From: Planctomycetota bacterium
GTDB lineage: Bacteria; Planctomycetota; UBA1135; GCA-002686595
DNA length: 64,000 nt
Direction: 5' to 3'
NCBI GenBank assembly: GCA_016779205.1
Contig: JADHOC010000005.1
Span: 62,001 to 126,000 of the forward strand
Shown in pieces: positions 51,749-60,780 of this stretch. Both the position numbers and the translations under genes were made by a program. The notes under the pieces were generated by a model, which had not been told where the DNA came from, did not search any database, and saw only the letters and a list, made by a program, of their open reading frames with translations. The stretch's first letter is position 1. Each line of letters opens with the position of its first letter.

Positions 51749-53431
51749 TCAGGGCATGCGTCCGCGCTGGAAGAGGGCCCACTCCGCCGAGAGGGCGGCG
51801 AGGGCGAGGAGGAGGACCCAGGTGTAGAGGCGCCAAGGGCCCGCGCCTTCCGGGCTGGGCACTGCGAGGGGCGCGCCTGCCGTGACTGGCGCCGTCGTCG
51901 TCGGGTCGAGCAGCGAGGCCGCCTCGAGGTCCGAGGTGATCATCGCCGCGAGCGGAGGCCGCGCCCGCTCGAGGGTGGTGGGTTCGAGCCGGCCGATGGC
52001 CCGGTAGGGCGTCAGCCCAGGAGCCTGCGCGAGCCAACGGATCGACCGGCCCAGCAGCACAGGGAACGCCCGGCTCTCCAGGAAGCTCGTCCGGGCGGGG
52101 TCCATGAGCTCGGACCAGATGGCAACGCTCCGGCGGTCCGAGGGGAGCGCGCCGACGGCGAGGGGCCGGCCGAGGGACTCGGCGAGGGCGGAGGCGTCGA
52201 CCCGGTCGAGGCCCAGCTCCCCCACCGCGCTGGCGAGCGCCGCGGACGAGTCGACCGCCCGATCGTGTCCGATGAGGATCGCCTCCTCCTGGTCGGCGGA
52301 GGAAGGGAAGCGGAGGGACGGCCGCCCGGCTGCGGCTCCGCCGACGACCACGTCGGCCTCTCCGGCTCCCTCGACCAGCTCCACGGCGGCGTCCGCCGTC
52401 AGCACGGCGCGGACGGCGTCCCCGAAGGCCGGGGCCAGTCCATCCACGGCGACTCGGATCGGCGGGCGACTCGGGAGCCGGATCGACGCCACGTCGTCGG
52501 CGCTGAGGCCCGCGCCCGCAGCTCCCCCGGCCGCGTTGAGGCGCACTTCGAGCAGCGCCCCCGCGGCGGGGACATCGGAGATCCGGAAGGAACGACGATC
52601 CCCATCCGTGTCGATCACACCGCCACGCTCGAAGGGCTCTCCGTCCAGGGTCAGGGCGAGGTCGAAGAAGCCGCGGGAGCCGCCGCGGTCCTCGATGAAC
52701 AGGTCGACCACGCCCCAACGCCCGGAGGCCGGCTCGGAGACGCCGAGGGCGGTGATGCCCACGCCACTGTCCACGGGGGGATCGAGGGCCGCTCGCTCCA
52801 CCCGCTCGTCCGCGCCGAGCGCAGCCAGGGTGGAGGGCGGCACGGGCGCGTCGCCGAAGAGGACGAAGCGGCGACCGGCGCCCTCCCCGCCCCCCATGCT
52901 GGCCCTCGAGCGGAGCGCCCGGTCGAGGGTCCCCGGCGCGAGGTCGGGGGCTCGGCCGGCGAGCCGCGGGCCCAGGAGGGCGCGGTCTTCCCCGGGCGCG
53001 AGGATCGTCCGCACGTGCTCGCCGCACCACAGCACCTCCGTGCGGTCGCGGGGGCTCTGCTCCAGCTCCGCGGCGAGCGCGGCCTGGGCTTGCTCGAAGC
53101 GGGTGGTCTCCCCCAACGCGCGGGCCATGCCCGCGGACGCGTCCAGGAGGAAGACGTGGCGCAGCCCCTCCTCGCGCTCCGAGTCCAGTCGCCCGACGCC
53201 GAGGAGCATCAGGCCGGCGCAGAGGAGCGCCATGGCGTACGCCAGCGGGTGGCGGAAGCGTTCGAAGAGCGAGCGCGCGCGGGTCTCCTCGGTGGCCTCG
53301 CGCCAGAAGAGGGAGGTCACCACCGTGCGCGACTCGTGGCGCACACGCAGGCGCTGCAGCGCATAGAGCACGGCGGCCGTGGCGACGAGCCCGCCGAGGA
53401 GCGCGGTGCCGGAGAGCGCGGTGAAGGTCAA
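51749..53431 (-). CDS. BatA-like protein with N-terminal double transmembrane domain
   Basis: 560 residues. LSGTALLGGLVATAAVLYALQRLRVRHESRTVVTSLFW at the start is the Aerotolerance regulator N-terminal (BatA, PF07584) pattern, followed by a second helix (LAYAMALLCAGLMLLGVG). A VWA-like fold follows, with HVFLLDASAGM in place of the full MIDAS, so metal binding is doubtful. The rest is beta-rich; one last transmembrane helix (LYTWVLLLALAALSAEWALF) ends it. Overlaps the DUF58 gene by 4 bp. Confidence 0.84.
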   Translation of the reverse strand: MTFTALSGTALLGGLVATAAVLYALQRLRVRHESRTVVTSLFWREATEETRARSLFERFRHPLAYAMALLCAGLMLLGVGRLDSEREEGLRHVFLLDASAGMARALGETTRFEQAQAALAAELEQSPRDRTEVLWCGEHVRTILAPGEDRALLGPRLAGRAPDLAPGTLDRALRSRASMGGGEGAGRRFVLFGDAPVPPSTLAALGADERVERAALDPPVDSGVGITALGVSEPASGRWGVVDLFIEDRGGSRGFFDLALTLDGEPFERGGVIDTDGDRRSFRISDVPAAGALLEVRLNAAGGAAGAGLSADDVASIRLPSRPPIRVAVDGLAPAFGDAVRAVLTADAAVELVEGAGEADVVVGGAAAGRPSLRFPSSADQEEAILIGHDRAVDSSAALASAVGELGLDRVDASALAESLGRPLAVGALPSDRRSVAIWSELMDPARTSFLESRAFPVLLGRSIRWLAQAPGLTPYRAIGRLEPTTLERARPPLAAMITSDLEAASLLDPTTTAPVTAGAPLAVPSPEGAGPWRLYTWVLLLALAALSAEWALFQRGRMP

Positions 53432-54345
53432 ACCTCGCGCCTCCCGTTCTCGAAGAGGTCCGCCACCTGGGGGATCACGTCGGACTCCACGTCCAGGGCG
53501 AGCAGCCCGGCGCCGCGGCGGCGCGCGAGGTCCGCGAGCCCCTCGGCGAAGCGGTCATAGGCCGCGCGGTAGCGGTCGAGCACCTGCGGTGTGACCGACA
53601 CGTCCTGGGCGTCCCCGCTCTCGCAGTCCACGAGCCGCAGGTCCCCGCGCGCCCAGGAGGGGTCGCGGTCCGAGCTCCGCACGAGCTGGACCAGGAGGAG
53701 CCGGTGCCGGAGCCCCGAGAGGGCCTCGGTGACCGCCTCGATCCCGCCGGGGTCGAAGAAGTCCGAGACGATGACCACGAGGCCCTCGCGCAGGCCGAGA
53801 CCGCGGAAGCGCCGCAGCGCCGTGCCGAGGTCGGTCTCCCCGCCCGGCGTGACGCTCTCCAGCCGGTGCGCCAGCTCCATCACCCGGTTCTTGCCGGACG
53901 TGGGGCGCTGGAGGACGGCGAGGTCGTCCGCGAAGGGGAACACGCCCACGCTGTCGTGCTGGCCCAGGGCCACCGCCGCGAGGGCGAGGCACGCCTGGAG
54001 GCCGGGGACGGCTCGCGGCTCGCTCTCCACCCAGGCGCTCCGCGAGACGTCGGGGAGCAGGTAGAGCGGCAGGTCCTCGTGCTCCTCGAAGAGGCGCAGG
54101 AACACGCGGCCGAGCCGCCGGTACACGGTCCAGTCGATGGCCCGCAGGTCATCGCCCGCCACGTAGGGGCGGTAGTCCTGGAACTCGAGGCCCGACCCGC
54201 GGTCCTTGGAGCGCTGGTCGGCGAAGCGGCCGCGTGGCGCCACGCGTCGAGCCACGAGACGGAGCCGCTGCGCCGCCGCGAGGAACGCGGCGTCGAACAG
54301 CTGGCCCGACTCGAGGCCGGCGGGGTCGCGGCCCTCCTCGATCAA
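53428..54345 (-). CDS. DUF58 domain-containing protein
   Basis: 305 residues. DUF58 hallmark is FQDYRPYVAGDDLRAIDWTVYRRLGRVFLRLFEEHEDLPLYLLPDVSRSA, here with the VWA-like metal motif shifted as usual in DUF58. EGLVVIVSDFFDPGG marks the later Rossmann strand. This family is the standard partner of MoxR ATPases in MoxR-VWA operons and is thought to take part in the folding or assembly of protein complexes. Overlaps the MoxR gene by 4 bp. Confidence 0.92.
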   Translation of the reverse strand: MIEEGRDPAGLESGQLFDAAFLAAAQRLRLVARRVAPRGRFADQRSKDRGSGLEFQDYRPYVAGDDLRAIDWTVYRRLGRVFLRLFEEHEDLPLYLLPDVSRSAWVESEPRAVPGLQACLALAAVALGQHDSVGVFPFADDLAVLQRPTSGKNRVMELAHRLESVTPGGETDLGTALRRFRGLGLREGLVVIVSDFFDPGGIEAVTEALSGLRHRLLLVQLVRSSDRDPSWARGDLRLVDCESGDAQDVSVTPQVLDRYRAAYDRFAEGLADLARRRGAGLLALDVESDVIPQVADLFENGRREV

Positions 54346-55358
54346 CCGGCCGCCTCCTCGGGGACCGGGAGCTTGGCCAGCACCTCGTCCACCACCTGGT
54401 CGGTGGTGACGCCCTCGGACAGCCCCTCGAAGCCGAGGAGGACGCGGTGGCGGAGCACCGGGCGCGCGACGGCGGCGATGTCCTCGGTGGCCACGGCGAA
54501 GCGGCCGGCGAGAAGCGCCTTCACCTTGGCGCCGAGCAGGAGCGCCTGGGCGCCGCGGGGGCTCGACCCGAGGGAGACGTAGCGGTTCACGAGCTCAGGC
54601 GCGTAGGCGCTGCCCGGCTGGGTCCCCATGACGAGGCGGATGGCGTAGTCCTCGGCGTGCTCGGGGACGGGGACCTGGCGCACGGTGCTGCGCATGGCGT
54701 TGATGGTCTCGGCGTTGGAAACGGAGCTGAGCTCGACCTCCTGCTCGCCGGTGGTCCGGCGGAGGATCTCCCGGTAGTCGCCCTCCTCGGGGTAGCCCAC
54801 CACGAGCTTGAACAGGAAGCGGTCCAGCTGGGCCTCGGGCAGCGGGTACGTGCCCTCCTGCTCCACCGGGTTCTGGGTCGCCATGACGCAGAACGGCTCC
54901 TCGAGCTTGATGGTGCGCCGCCCGATGGTGAGCTGCCGCTCCTGCATGGCCTCGAGGAGCGCCGACTGGGTCTTGGGCGTCGCCCGGTTGATCTCGTCCG
55001 CGAGCACCAGGTTGGCCACGATGGGGCCCTGCTCGAACTGCAGCTCGTGACCGCCGCCCTCGCTCTCCACCAGCACCGACGTGCCGCGCACGTCCGCCGG
55101 CATCATGTCCGGGGTGAACTGGATCCGGCTGAAGCTGAGCTTCAGGGCCTCGCCCAGGGAGGAGACCAGCATGGTCTTGCCGAGCCCGGGCACGCCCTCG
55201 AGCAGCACGTGGCCGCCCGCCAGGAGCGCGGTCAGCACGCCCTCGATCACGTCGGTCTGGCCCACCATGCGCCGGGAGACCTCGGCTCGGATGGACTCGT
55301 AAGTCTCGCGGAAACGCTGGGCATCGGCGCGCGCGGCGTCGGCGTTGGAATCAGTCAT
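54342..55358 (-). CDS. MoxR family AAA+ ATPase
   Basis: 338 residues, cytoplasmic. Walker A GVPGLGKT (55-62), Walker B NLVLADEINRATPKTQSALLEAM, sensor 1 VMATQNPVEQEGTYPLPEAQLDRF, sensor 2 region in RGAQALLLGAKVKALL. Intact, so an active ATPase. MoxR proteins work as chaperone-like assembly factors for VWA-containing partners; four such partners follow in this operon. The start ATG is 45 bp after the upstream gene's stop, the largest gap inside the block. Confidence 0.93.
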   Translation of the reverse strand: MTDSNADAARADAQRFRETYESIRAEVSRRMVGQTDVIEGVLTALLAGGHVLLEGVPGLGKTMLVSSLGEALKLSFSRIQFTPDMMPADVRGTSVLVESEGGGHELQFEQGPIVANLVLADEINRATPKTQSALLEAMQERQLTIGRRTIKLEEPFCVMATQNPVEQEGTYPLPEAQLDRFLFKLVVGYPEEGDYREILRRTTGEQEVELSSVSNAETINAMRSTVRQVPVPEHAEDYAIRLVMGTQPGSAYAPELVNRYVSLGSSPRGAQALLLGAKVKALLAGRFAVATEDIAAVARPVLRHRVLLGFEGLSEGVTTDQVVDEVLAKLPVPEEAAG

Positions 55359-55403
55359 GGGAACAGGGGCTTTCCGTGGCTCGGTGGAGACGGTGAGGGA
55401 GGG

Positions 55404-56915
55404 CTACTGCGGCGCGGAGGCCGGGGGCGCCGCGGCGCGGCGCGCGAGGAAGTAGGCGCGCACCAGCTCGCGGAGCTGGGGGCCGAGTTCGACGCTGGAG
55501 AGGGCGGGGACCGGGCGTGAGCGCGCAGCCCGGGCGGAGGCGGCGAGGGCGCCAGCCTCCTCGGCCTGGGGCTCGATGCGCTCCTGGGTGATCTTGGTGG
55601 GGCCAGGGCCGGGGCGGCCCTTGACCCGGTCGGGCACGGGGACGCCGAGGACAAGGGACGCGACGCCCCGTGACTTCTTCTGTTCGGAGGGGCCGCCCCG
55701 GCCATTGGCGTCGGGGTTGGGACGGTTGCCGAAGCCGATCTGGAGGTCGCGGCTCACCGGGGGCCGGCGGTCGCGGAGGCTCGGCTGGACGCCGCCGCGG
55801 TTCTCCTGCTCCTCCTCGTCCTCGTCGGTGTCCTCGTCGTCCTCGACCTCCTGGTCGTCGACCTCGGTCACCTGGTCCTTGCTCTGCCACTCGGACGCCG
55901 TGGGGTTGCGGTTCGAGCCCTTGGAAGACCCCTTCCCCGCCGTCGCGCCGGACTGCTCGTCCTCGGGGCGGCGCTCAGGGGTCGGCTGGTCGCCCGCCTT
56001 GCGCTCCTTCTTCTTCTTCGATTCGCGCTTCTTCTTGTCGCGCTCCGCGGGCTTCGACGACTGGCCCTGGGTGGAGGGCGCGCTGCGCGACTCGCTGGCC
56101 GCGGAGGAGGAGAGCGCTCCCGAGGAGCGCCCCGCACCCGTCCGCCCTGACGACTCCTTGACGGAGTCGTCCACGTCCTCACCGCTCTCCGACCGCTTGG
56201 CCTCGGCGGGGTCCTGGGCGCGGCGCTCCGTGGGCACGGCCTCGGGCGGCGCGGGGGCCGCGCGATCCTCGGCCGTCACCGCGTCCTCGGCGGCCTCCTC
56301 GTCGAGCGGTTCTCCGGCCTCGGCGGCCGCGGCCTCGGTCACCCCTCCGCCGCCCACGGGCCGCGGCTCGAACGTGCTGACCCACGCGGAGAGCGCCAGC
56401 AGGACGAGCGAGAGCGCGCCCCACGCGGGGAGCCTTCGCGACCCCGCGATGGCCGCCTCGGGGGCCTCGAGCGCGGCGCCCGCCGCGGCCTCGCTACGCC
56501 GCGCGGCGTCCTCCACGGCGGCCTGCTGGAAGCCCGTCCGGGCGCCATGGCGCAGGAACTCGTCGGCGGTCACGAGTCGGTCCGCGAGCTCCAGCTGCCG
56601 GTCGGCCTCCGCCAGGGCGCGGGACCGCGAGACTCGACGGGCGCGGGCGGTGGCCGCCGCTCTCGCGGCAGGGATCCCCGGCGCGAGGAGGCTGAGCAGG
56701 AGCACGAAGGGCAGCGGCAGGAGCACAGGCTCGCCGCCCCCGGCCCACCGCATGAGCTGCGCGACCACGAAGGCCGCCGGCACGGCCGCCAGCAGCGGCA
56801 AGGCGCGGAAGCCCGCCGCCATGAAGGCCGCCCGGGACTCGACGCCCTGGAGCATGGTCCCTGCGCGCCCCTCGATCTGATCGAGGTCGCGGGTGAGGTT
56901 CTGCTCCGCGCTCAC
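55404..56915 (-). CDS. Membrane protein with a long low-complexity region (MoxR operon)
   Basis: 503 residues, no family recognised. Two hydrophobic hairpin helices (about 30-80), a helical amphipathic segment (about 95-150), then a third helix (AWGALSLVLLALSAWVSTF, about 165-185). Residues about 190-440 are low-complexity, rich in Ser, Glu, Asp, Lys and Arg (runs like DDEDTDEDEEEQE). A short C-terminal helical part (GPQLRELVRAYFLARRA) may be functional. Its position before MoxR with a 4-bp overlap with the upstream gene indicates it is part of the same system. Confidence 0.7.
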   Translation of the reverse strand: MSAEQNLTRDLDQIEGRAGTMLQGVESRAAFMAAGFRALPLLAAVPAAFVVAQLMRWAGGGEPVLLPLPFVLLLSLLAPGIPAARAAATARARRVSRSRALAEADRQLELADRLVTADEFLRHGARTGFQQAAVEDAARRSEAAAGAALEAPEAAIAGSRRLPAWGALSLVLLALSAWVSTFEPRPVGGGGVTEAAAAEAGEPLDEEAAEDAVTAEDRAAPAPPEAVPTERRAQDPAEAKRSESGEDVDDSVKESSGRTGAGRSSGALSSSAASESRSAPSTQGQSSKPAERDKKKRESKKKKERKAGDQPTPERRPEDEQSGATAGKGSSKGSNRNPTASEWQSKDQVTEVDDQEVEDDEDTDEDEEEQENRGGVQPSLRDRRPPVSRDLQIGFGNRPNPDANGRGGPSEQKKSRGVASLVLGVPVPDRVKGRPGPGPTKITQERIEPQAEEAGALAASARAARSRPVPALSSVELGPQLRELVRAYFLARRAAAPPASAPQ

Positions 56916-59314
56916 CGCCCGCCGCTCCCGGCGCCGTCAGCGCCCTGCGGGGCCTCCTCGCTCGGCTCGGTGGCGACCGCCGCCTCGTCCGCCGCCGTCG
57001 GCTTGACCGAATAGGCCGCGAGGACCTCTCCCGTACTTCCGTCGTAGAGGAACGCCACGACCCGCGCCTCCGCCGGGTCCACCCGGGTGGAGATCAACGG
57101 CGCGGTCCCGAGGCCCTCGGCCTCCAGCTCGCCGAGGAACTCGACCTGTTCGGACTCGATCTCCGCGAGGCTGCGATCGAAGGTGAACTCCTGCTCGAAG
57201 TCCTCCGGTTCGAACCAGGCCCCCATGTCGTCACCGAGGAGCGACGCCCGGGCCACGTGGCGGTGCACCACCACGCCGCTGGACCCCGGATAGAGGACCG
57301 CCGCCTCGGCGAGCAGCACCTGCACCCGCAGCCCGACCTCCTCGGCGCCCGTCACCACGGCGGAGCCGACGACCCGGTCGCCCTCGATCCGGGCGGAGAT
57401 GTCCACGTCGTAGTCCGTGAGCTTCGCCAGGCGCTTCACGGCGATCTTGCGCGCGCGGTCGTAGATCTCCTCGGCCTGGCGCCAGCGCCCCGCCCCCGGG
57501 GAGCCCGTCTTGCCGTCGAGCACCATCACCGTCGGGTCCCCCACGCCGAGGACCGAGGCGCGAGTCCGCGCCACGCTGGTGCAGAGGGCGTCCGGTTGGG
57601 GCGCGGGGAGGTGGTACTGCAGGAGCACCACGTGCTCGGGGTCGAAGCGGCCCTCGAGGCCCTCGAAGGCCAGGGCCCCGCCGATGGCGCCGCCGCGCTC
57701 CTCGGAACCGAGGTGCCCGTTGGTGAAGAACTCGCAGAGCACCGTGCGCAGCGCGGGGTTCTCCTCGTCGGGCACGAAGCGGCTGGAGGCGCCGAAGTTT
57801 CGCACCTTGCCCGCGATCATCCGTTCGATGGTCCGCACCGAGAAGGGCTCCGCGTCCCCCTCCTCGTTCTTCAGCAGCGACTGCACCCGCTGCAGGCCCT
57901 CGAGCCCGCCCGCGCCCGACTCGGGCCGGATAACGGCCTGGACGTAGCGAGAGAAGGCCCGGCGGTAGCGGCCCTGCTGCTCGTAGAAGCGGCCGAGGTC
58001 CAGGTTGATGCTGCCGTCCTCGGGCAGCCCGAAGGCCGCCGAGAGCAGGTGCCGCCAGGCCTCGTCCCCCTCGCCCTCGTCGAGGAGCGTCCGGCCGAGC
58101 AGCCCGTGCACCTCGTGCACGGCGTTGGGATAGCGGTCGTCGCGGCCCGCGTCCACGCCGAGCCGGCCGGCGGCGATCACGACCCCGACCTCGCCGGCGT
58201 CGCTCATCTCCTTCATGAGGTCGAGCATGCGCGTGGTGCGCAGGTCGCCCACCTCGGTCTCGAAGACCCAGCCCACGGCGGCGTCGATCTCGTCCGAAGG
58301 GGCGGCGTCCTCGATGCGGTAGTCGAGGAGCAGGCGCGCCGCCTCACCGGCCAGGCGCTCCTCGGGGTGGTCCTCGAGGAAGTCCAGGACCGCCTCAGGG
58401 TCCTCGTCCGCGCGGGCCTGGAAGAACTGCAGGTCGGCGTCCGGGAACTGGGCCTCACGGACCGGTCGGACCCGGAGCTCGTTCTTGCTCCTGTCCAGGG
58501 ACACCTCGAGGCAGCGCAGGAGGTTGATCCCCGTGATGCCGACGACGCTGTCGGGGTGGACCTGCACCACGGGTTCGGGCCGGAACGCCACGTAGCGGTG
58601 GAGGTCGATGTCCGCGAGCTTGATCGAGCCGACGTCGCCGGCGGGCCGCCCGCGGCGGGCCGCGGCCCGCGCGTCGATGCGGGTGTCGTACACCGCCGTG
58701 CCCACCATCAGGCCGCCGGCGGCGCCGTCGCTCCAGCGGACAGGGATCCACGCCATGTCGTCGATCAGCGTCAGGGGCGTGACGACGGTGCCGTCGTCCA
58801 TGACGTCGAGGGCCATCGGCGGAGCGGAGGTGTCGGCCTGGATCGGGCTGAGGTCGATCCGGCCATCGCCCACCCGCAGGGTGAGGTCCCAGTCCCTGAG
58901 GACCTCGACCCCGATGGAGCCCACCAGGGCGTTCTCCCCCATCTCGGCGGAGTGGTACTTGGTGAAGGCCGCGAAGAGGTCCTCGTCCCCGAGCTCCCGG
59001 GCGGGCACGACGACCTCGAAGTCGCCGAAGTGCATGGTGATCGGGCGCGGCTTGCCGTCGCTCGTCTCGGCCTTCAGCCCAGCCGCGGCCTTGTTGGCCA
59101 GCTGGAGGCCATGGCGCCCCTCCAGCTCCACGAAGAGGTTGACCGGGATCCGGTTCGCCGCCGTGGAGAGGTCGCAGGAGACGATGAGTCGTTGCCCGAC
59201 GACGGAGACGGCCATCGACCCTCCCCCCTGGACCTCACCCAAATGGGCGGAAGCGGCAGCGGGGGCGCAGAGGAGCAGGGAGACGCCGAGGAGCAAGTGG
59301 GCAGCGGAGGGCAC
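56912..59314 (-). CDS. Secreted protein with retropepsin-like fold region and helical repeats
   Basis: 800 residues from the GTG at 59314, the start that puts a signal peptide (HLLLGVSLLLCAPAAASA) at the N-terminus; a longer frame is rejected. Residues about 20-290 are beta-rich, and the segment GTAVYDTRIDARAA to VVGITGINLLRCLEVSLDRSKNELRV resembles retropepsin-like aspartyl proteases (which end in GxLGxxFL and xxDYxxxxL), but the catalytic D-T-G-A is GTAVYDTR here, so likely inactive. Later residues (about 300-480) look like TPR/HEAT helices. The family is not recognised. Confidence 0.6.
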   Translation of the reverse strand: MPSAAHLLLGVSLLLCAPAAASAHLGEVQGGGSMAVSVVGQRLIVSCDLSTAANRIPVNLFVELEGRHGLQLANKAAAGLKAETSDGKPRPITMHFGDFEVVVPARELGDEDLFAAFTKYHSAEMGENALVGSIGVEVLRDWDLTLRVGDGRIDLSPIQADTSAPPMALDVMDDGTVVTPLTLIDDMAWIPVRWSDGAAGGLMVGTAVYDTRIDARAAARRGRPAGDVGSIKLADIDLHRYVAFRPEPVVQVHPDSVVGITGINLLRCLEVSLDRSKNELRVRPVREAQFPDADLQFFQARADEDPEAVLDFLEDHPEERLAGEAARLLLDYRIEDAAPSDEIDAAVGWVFETEVGDLRTTRMLDLMKEMSDAGEVGVVIAAGRLGVDAGRDDRYPNAVHEVHGLLGRTLLDEGEGDEAWRHLLSAAFGLPEDGSINLDLGRFYEQQGRYRRAFSRYVQAVIRPESGAGGLEGLQRVQSLLKNEEGDAEPFSVRTIERMIAGKVRNFGASSRFVPDEENPALRTVLCEFFTNGHLGSEERGGAIGGALAFEGLEGRFDPEHVVLLQYHLPAPQPDALCTSVARTRASVLGVGDPTVMVLDGKTGSPGAGRWRQAEEIYDRARKIAVKRLAKLTDYDVDISARIEGDRVVGSAVVTGAEEVGLRVQVLLAEAAVLYPGSSGVVVHRHVARASLLGDDMGAWFEPEDFEQEFTFDRSLAEIESEQVEFLGELEAEGLGTAPLISTRVDPAEARVVAFLYDGSTGEVLAAYSVKPTAADEAAVATEPSEEAPQGADGAGSGGR

Positions 59315-59450
59315 GGTGGGAAGGGAGTGATTTCGGCGGGCCCCGTAAGGCCCGCCGAAGGTGTTGTCGGGACCGTCCACGCGAACTCGCAATCGAGCGC
59401 GCGACGGGACGCCCGGTGCTCCCACCGGGTCGTCTCTTGGTGCTCGGGGG

Positions 59451-60605
59451 TCAGCGGCTCGCCAGCGGAGCCCCCTTGATCTCGCCAAAGGCCCAGGTCT
59501 GAGCGGTCATATCGACGGTGATGTCCTTGGTGGCCGGCACACTCACGGTGGCCGGAACGAAGCCCTTGCCTCAGCAGGAGCCAGGGAACACCACGTCCAC
59601 GAGGACGTCGCCGGTGTCCTTCTCCTTGACCTGGAACTTCGGGCTCTTGCCGATGGGGTTCCAGCCGATCCAGCGCTCGCCGCCAGCGCCGACGTAGCTC
59701 ACCTGGCGCGGGTCAAAGGTCAGCTCGCCGCCCTCTCGCTTGTAGTCGAAGGTCGCGCGGATGGGCGCTCCCCATCCGAGCTTGGCGGTGGCGTCTCCGG
59801 AGACCTCGACCGCCTTCATCCGCGCCGGGTCCACCTCGACCCGTGCGTCCCCGAGGCCGAGCGCCGCGGTGATCAGGCGGTAGCGGCCCTCGGGGACCGT
59901 CACCTTGCCGTCGTGGGCGCCGAGCTCGAAGCTCTGGCGACCGTCCACGGACTGCACCACGGCGGAGAGCATGACGCCCTTGCCCCCGAAGTCGGAGGCG
60001 AGGTCCAGGGTGCCGGTAGCCCCATCGAAGGGCTCCGCGAAGAGGCCCCGGTCGCTGTCCTCCAGGGTGACCCGCATGAGCTGATCGCCGACGGCGAGGG
60101 TCTCTCCCAGGAAGTGCGCGACGCCGGTTCCGCCGACGACCACCGCGTCCCGGCCCACGTCGTGGAAGGAACCATTCCCGTCCAGGTCGATGACCTGGAG
60201 CCCGACGCCGTTGATCTGGCCGACGAGCGCGCCGCCGGAGGCCCAGGTCCAGCCCGCCCCCTCGTCCTTGAACCGGACGGGGTAGCGGAGGTCGCCGCCG
60301 TCCACGGCCTTGCCCTCAAGGACCACCTGCGCATGACGGACCTGGGTGTCGGGATCCTTGCGACCGTTGAGCTCGCGATCCACCTCACCGTCCCCGTCCG
60401 TGTCCACCGCGAGGCCCTGGCCGCGGGGTTCCACGAGGAAGCCGTCTCCGCCCGCGTGGGGCACCGGGATCGAGCCAGACACCTTCTGGAACGGATCCGC
60501 GGGGAGCTCGATCTTCCATGTTCGGTACGCCTTCACGTCGAGCAGGGTGAGCTCACCCGCCGGGGCGGGAGCGAGGAGGGCTGTCAGCAGGAGGCTGATC
60601 GTCAT
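59451..60605 (-). CDS. Predicted secreted selenoprotein with C-terminal Cys-Sec pair
   Basis: From ATG 60605, signal peptide MTISLLLTALLAPAPAG. The frame has a UGA at 59571-59573 (codon 345) after LVDVVFPGSC and continues with GKGFVPATVSVPATKD and 23 more residues to a TGA at 59451-59453, total 384 residues. The extension keeps the GC-rich third-position bias, and a SECIS-like hairpin follows the UGA (59534-59555). The selenocysteine then neighbours a Cys (GSCUGKG), a plausible redox or metal site. The body is beta-rich with a calcium-like DTDGDGEVDRELN motif (about 68-80) and DLDGNGSFHDVGRD. I do not recognise the family. First gene of the MoxR block, 136 bp before the next start. Confidence 0.75.
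59534..59555 (-). promoter_or_regulatory. Bacterial SECIS-like hairpin of the second selenoprotein
   Basis: After the UGA (59571-59573) in the mRNA, CCGGC pairs with GCCGG and CAC pairs with GUG, with one bulged U on the 3' side; the loop is CGUGA. The loop starts 24 nt after the UGA, inside the 16-37 nt range for bacterial SECIS elements, and contains G residues as the SelB-binding loops do. Confidence 0.65.
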
Positions 60606-60780
60606 GGCGACTTGTTGGTCAAGGTCCGCAGGCGCTTCCAGGCGCCATCGATGAATCTGTCTCTAGCATGAGGTTCGATAGCCGTTTACGACTTCTGCGG
60701 GCCGAGATTCTTTGGGCCCCCCCTCCTGATGGCCCTGCGGCACTCGTCCGCGCCCATCGGCCGGCCATCGCCCGTAGCTC

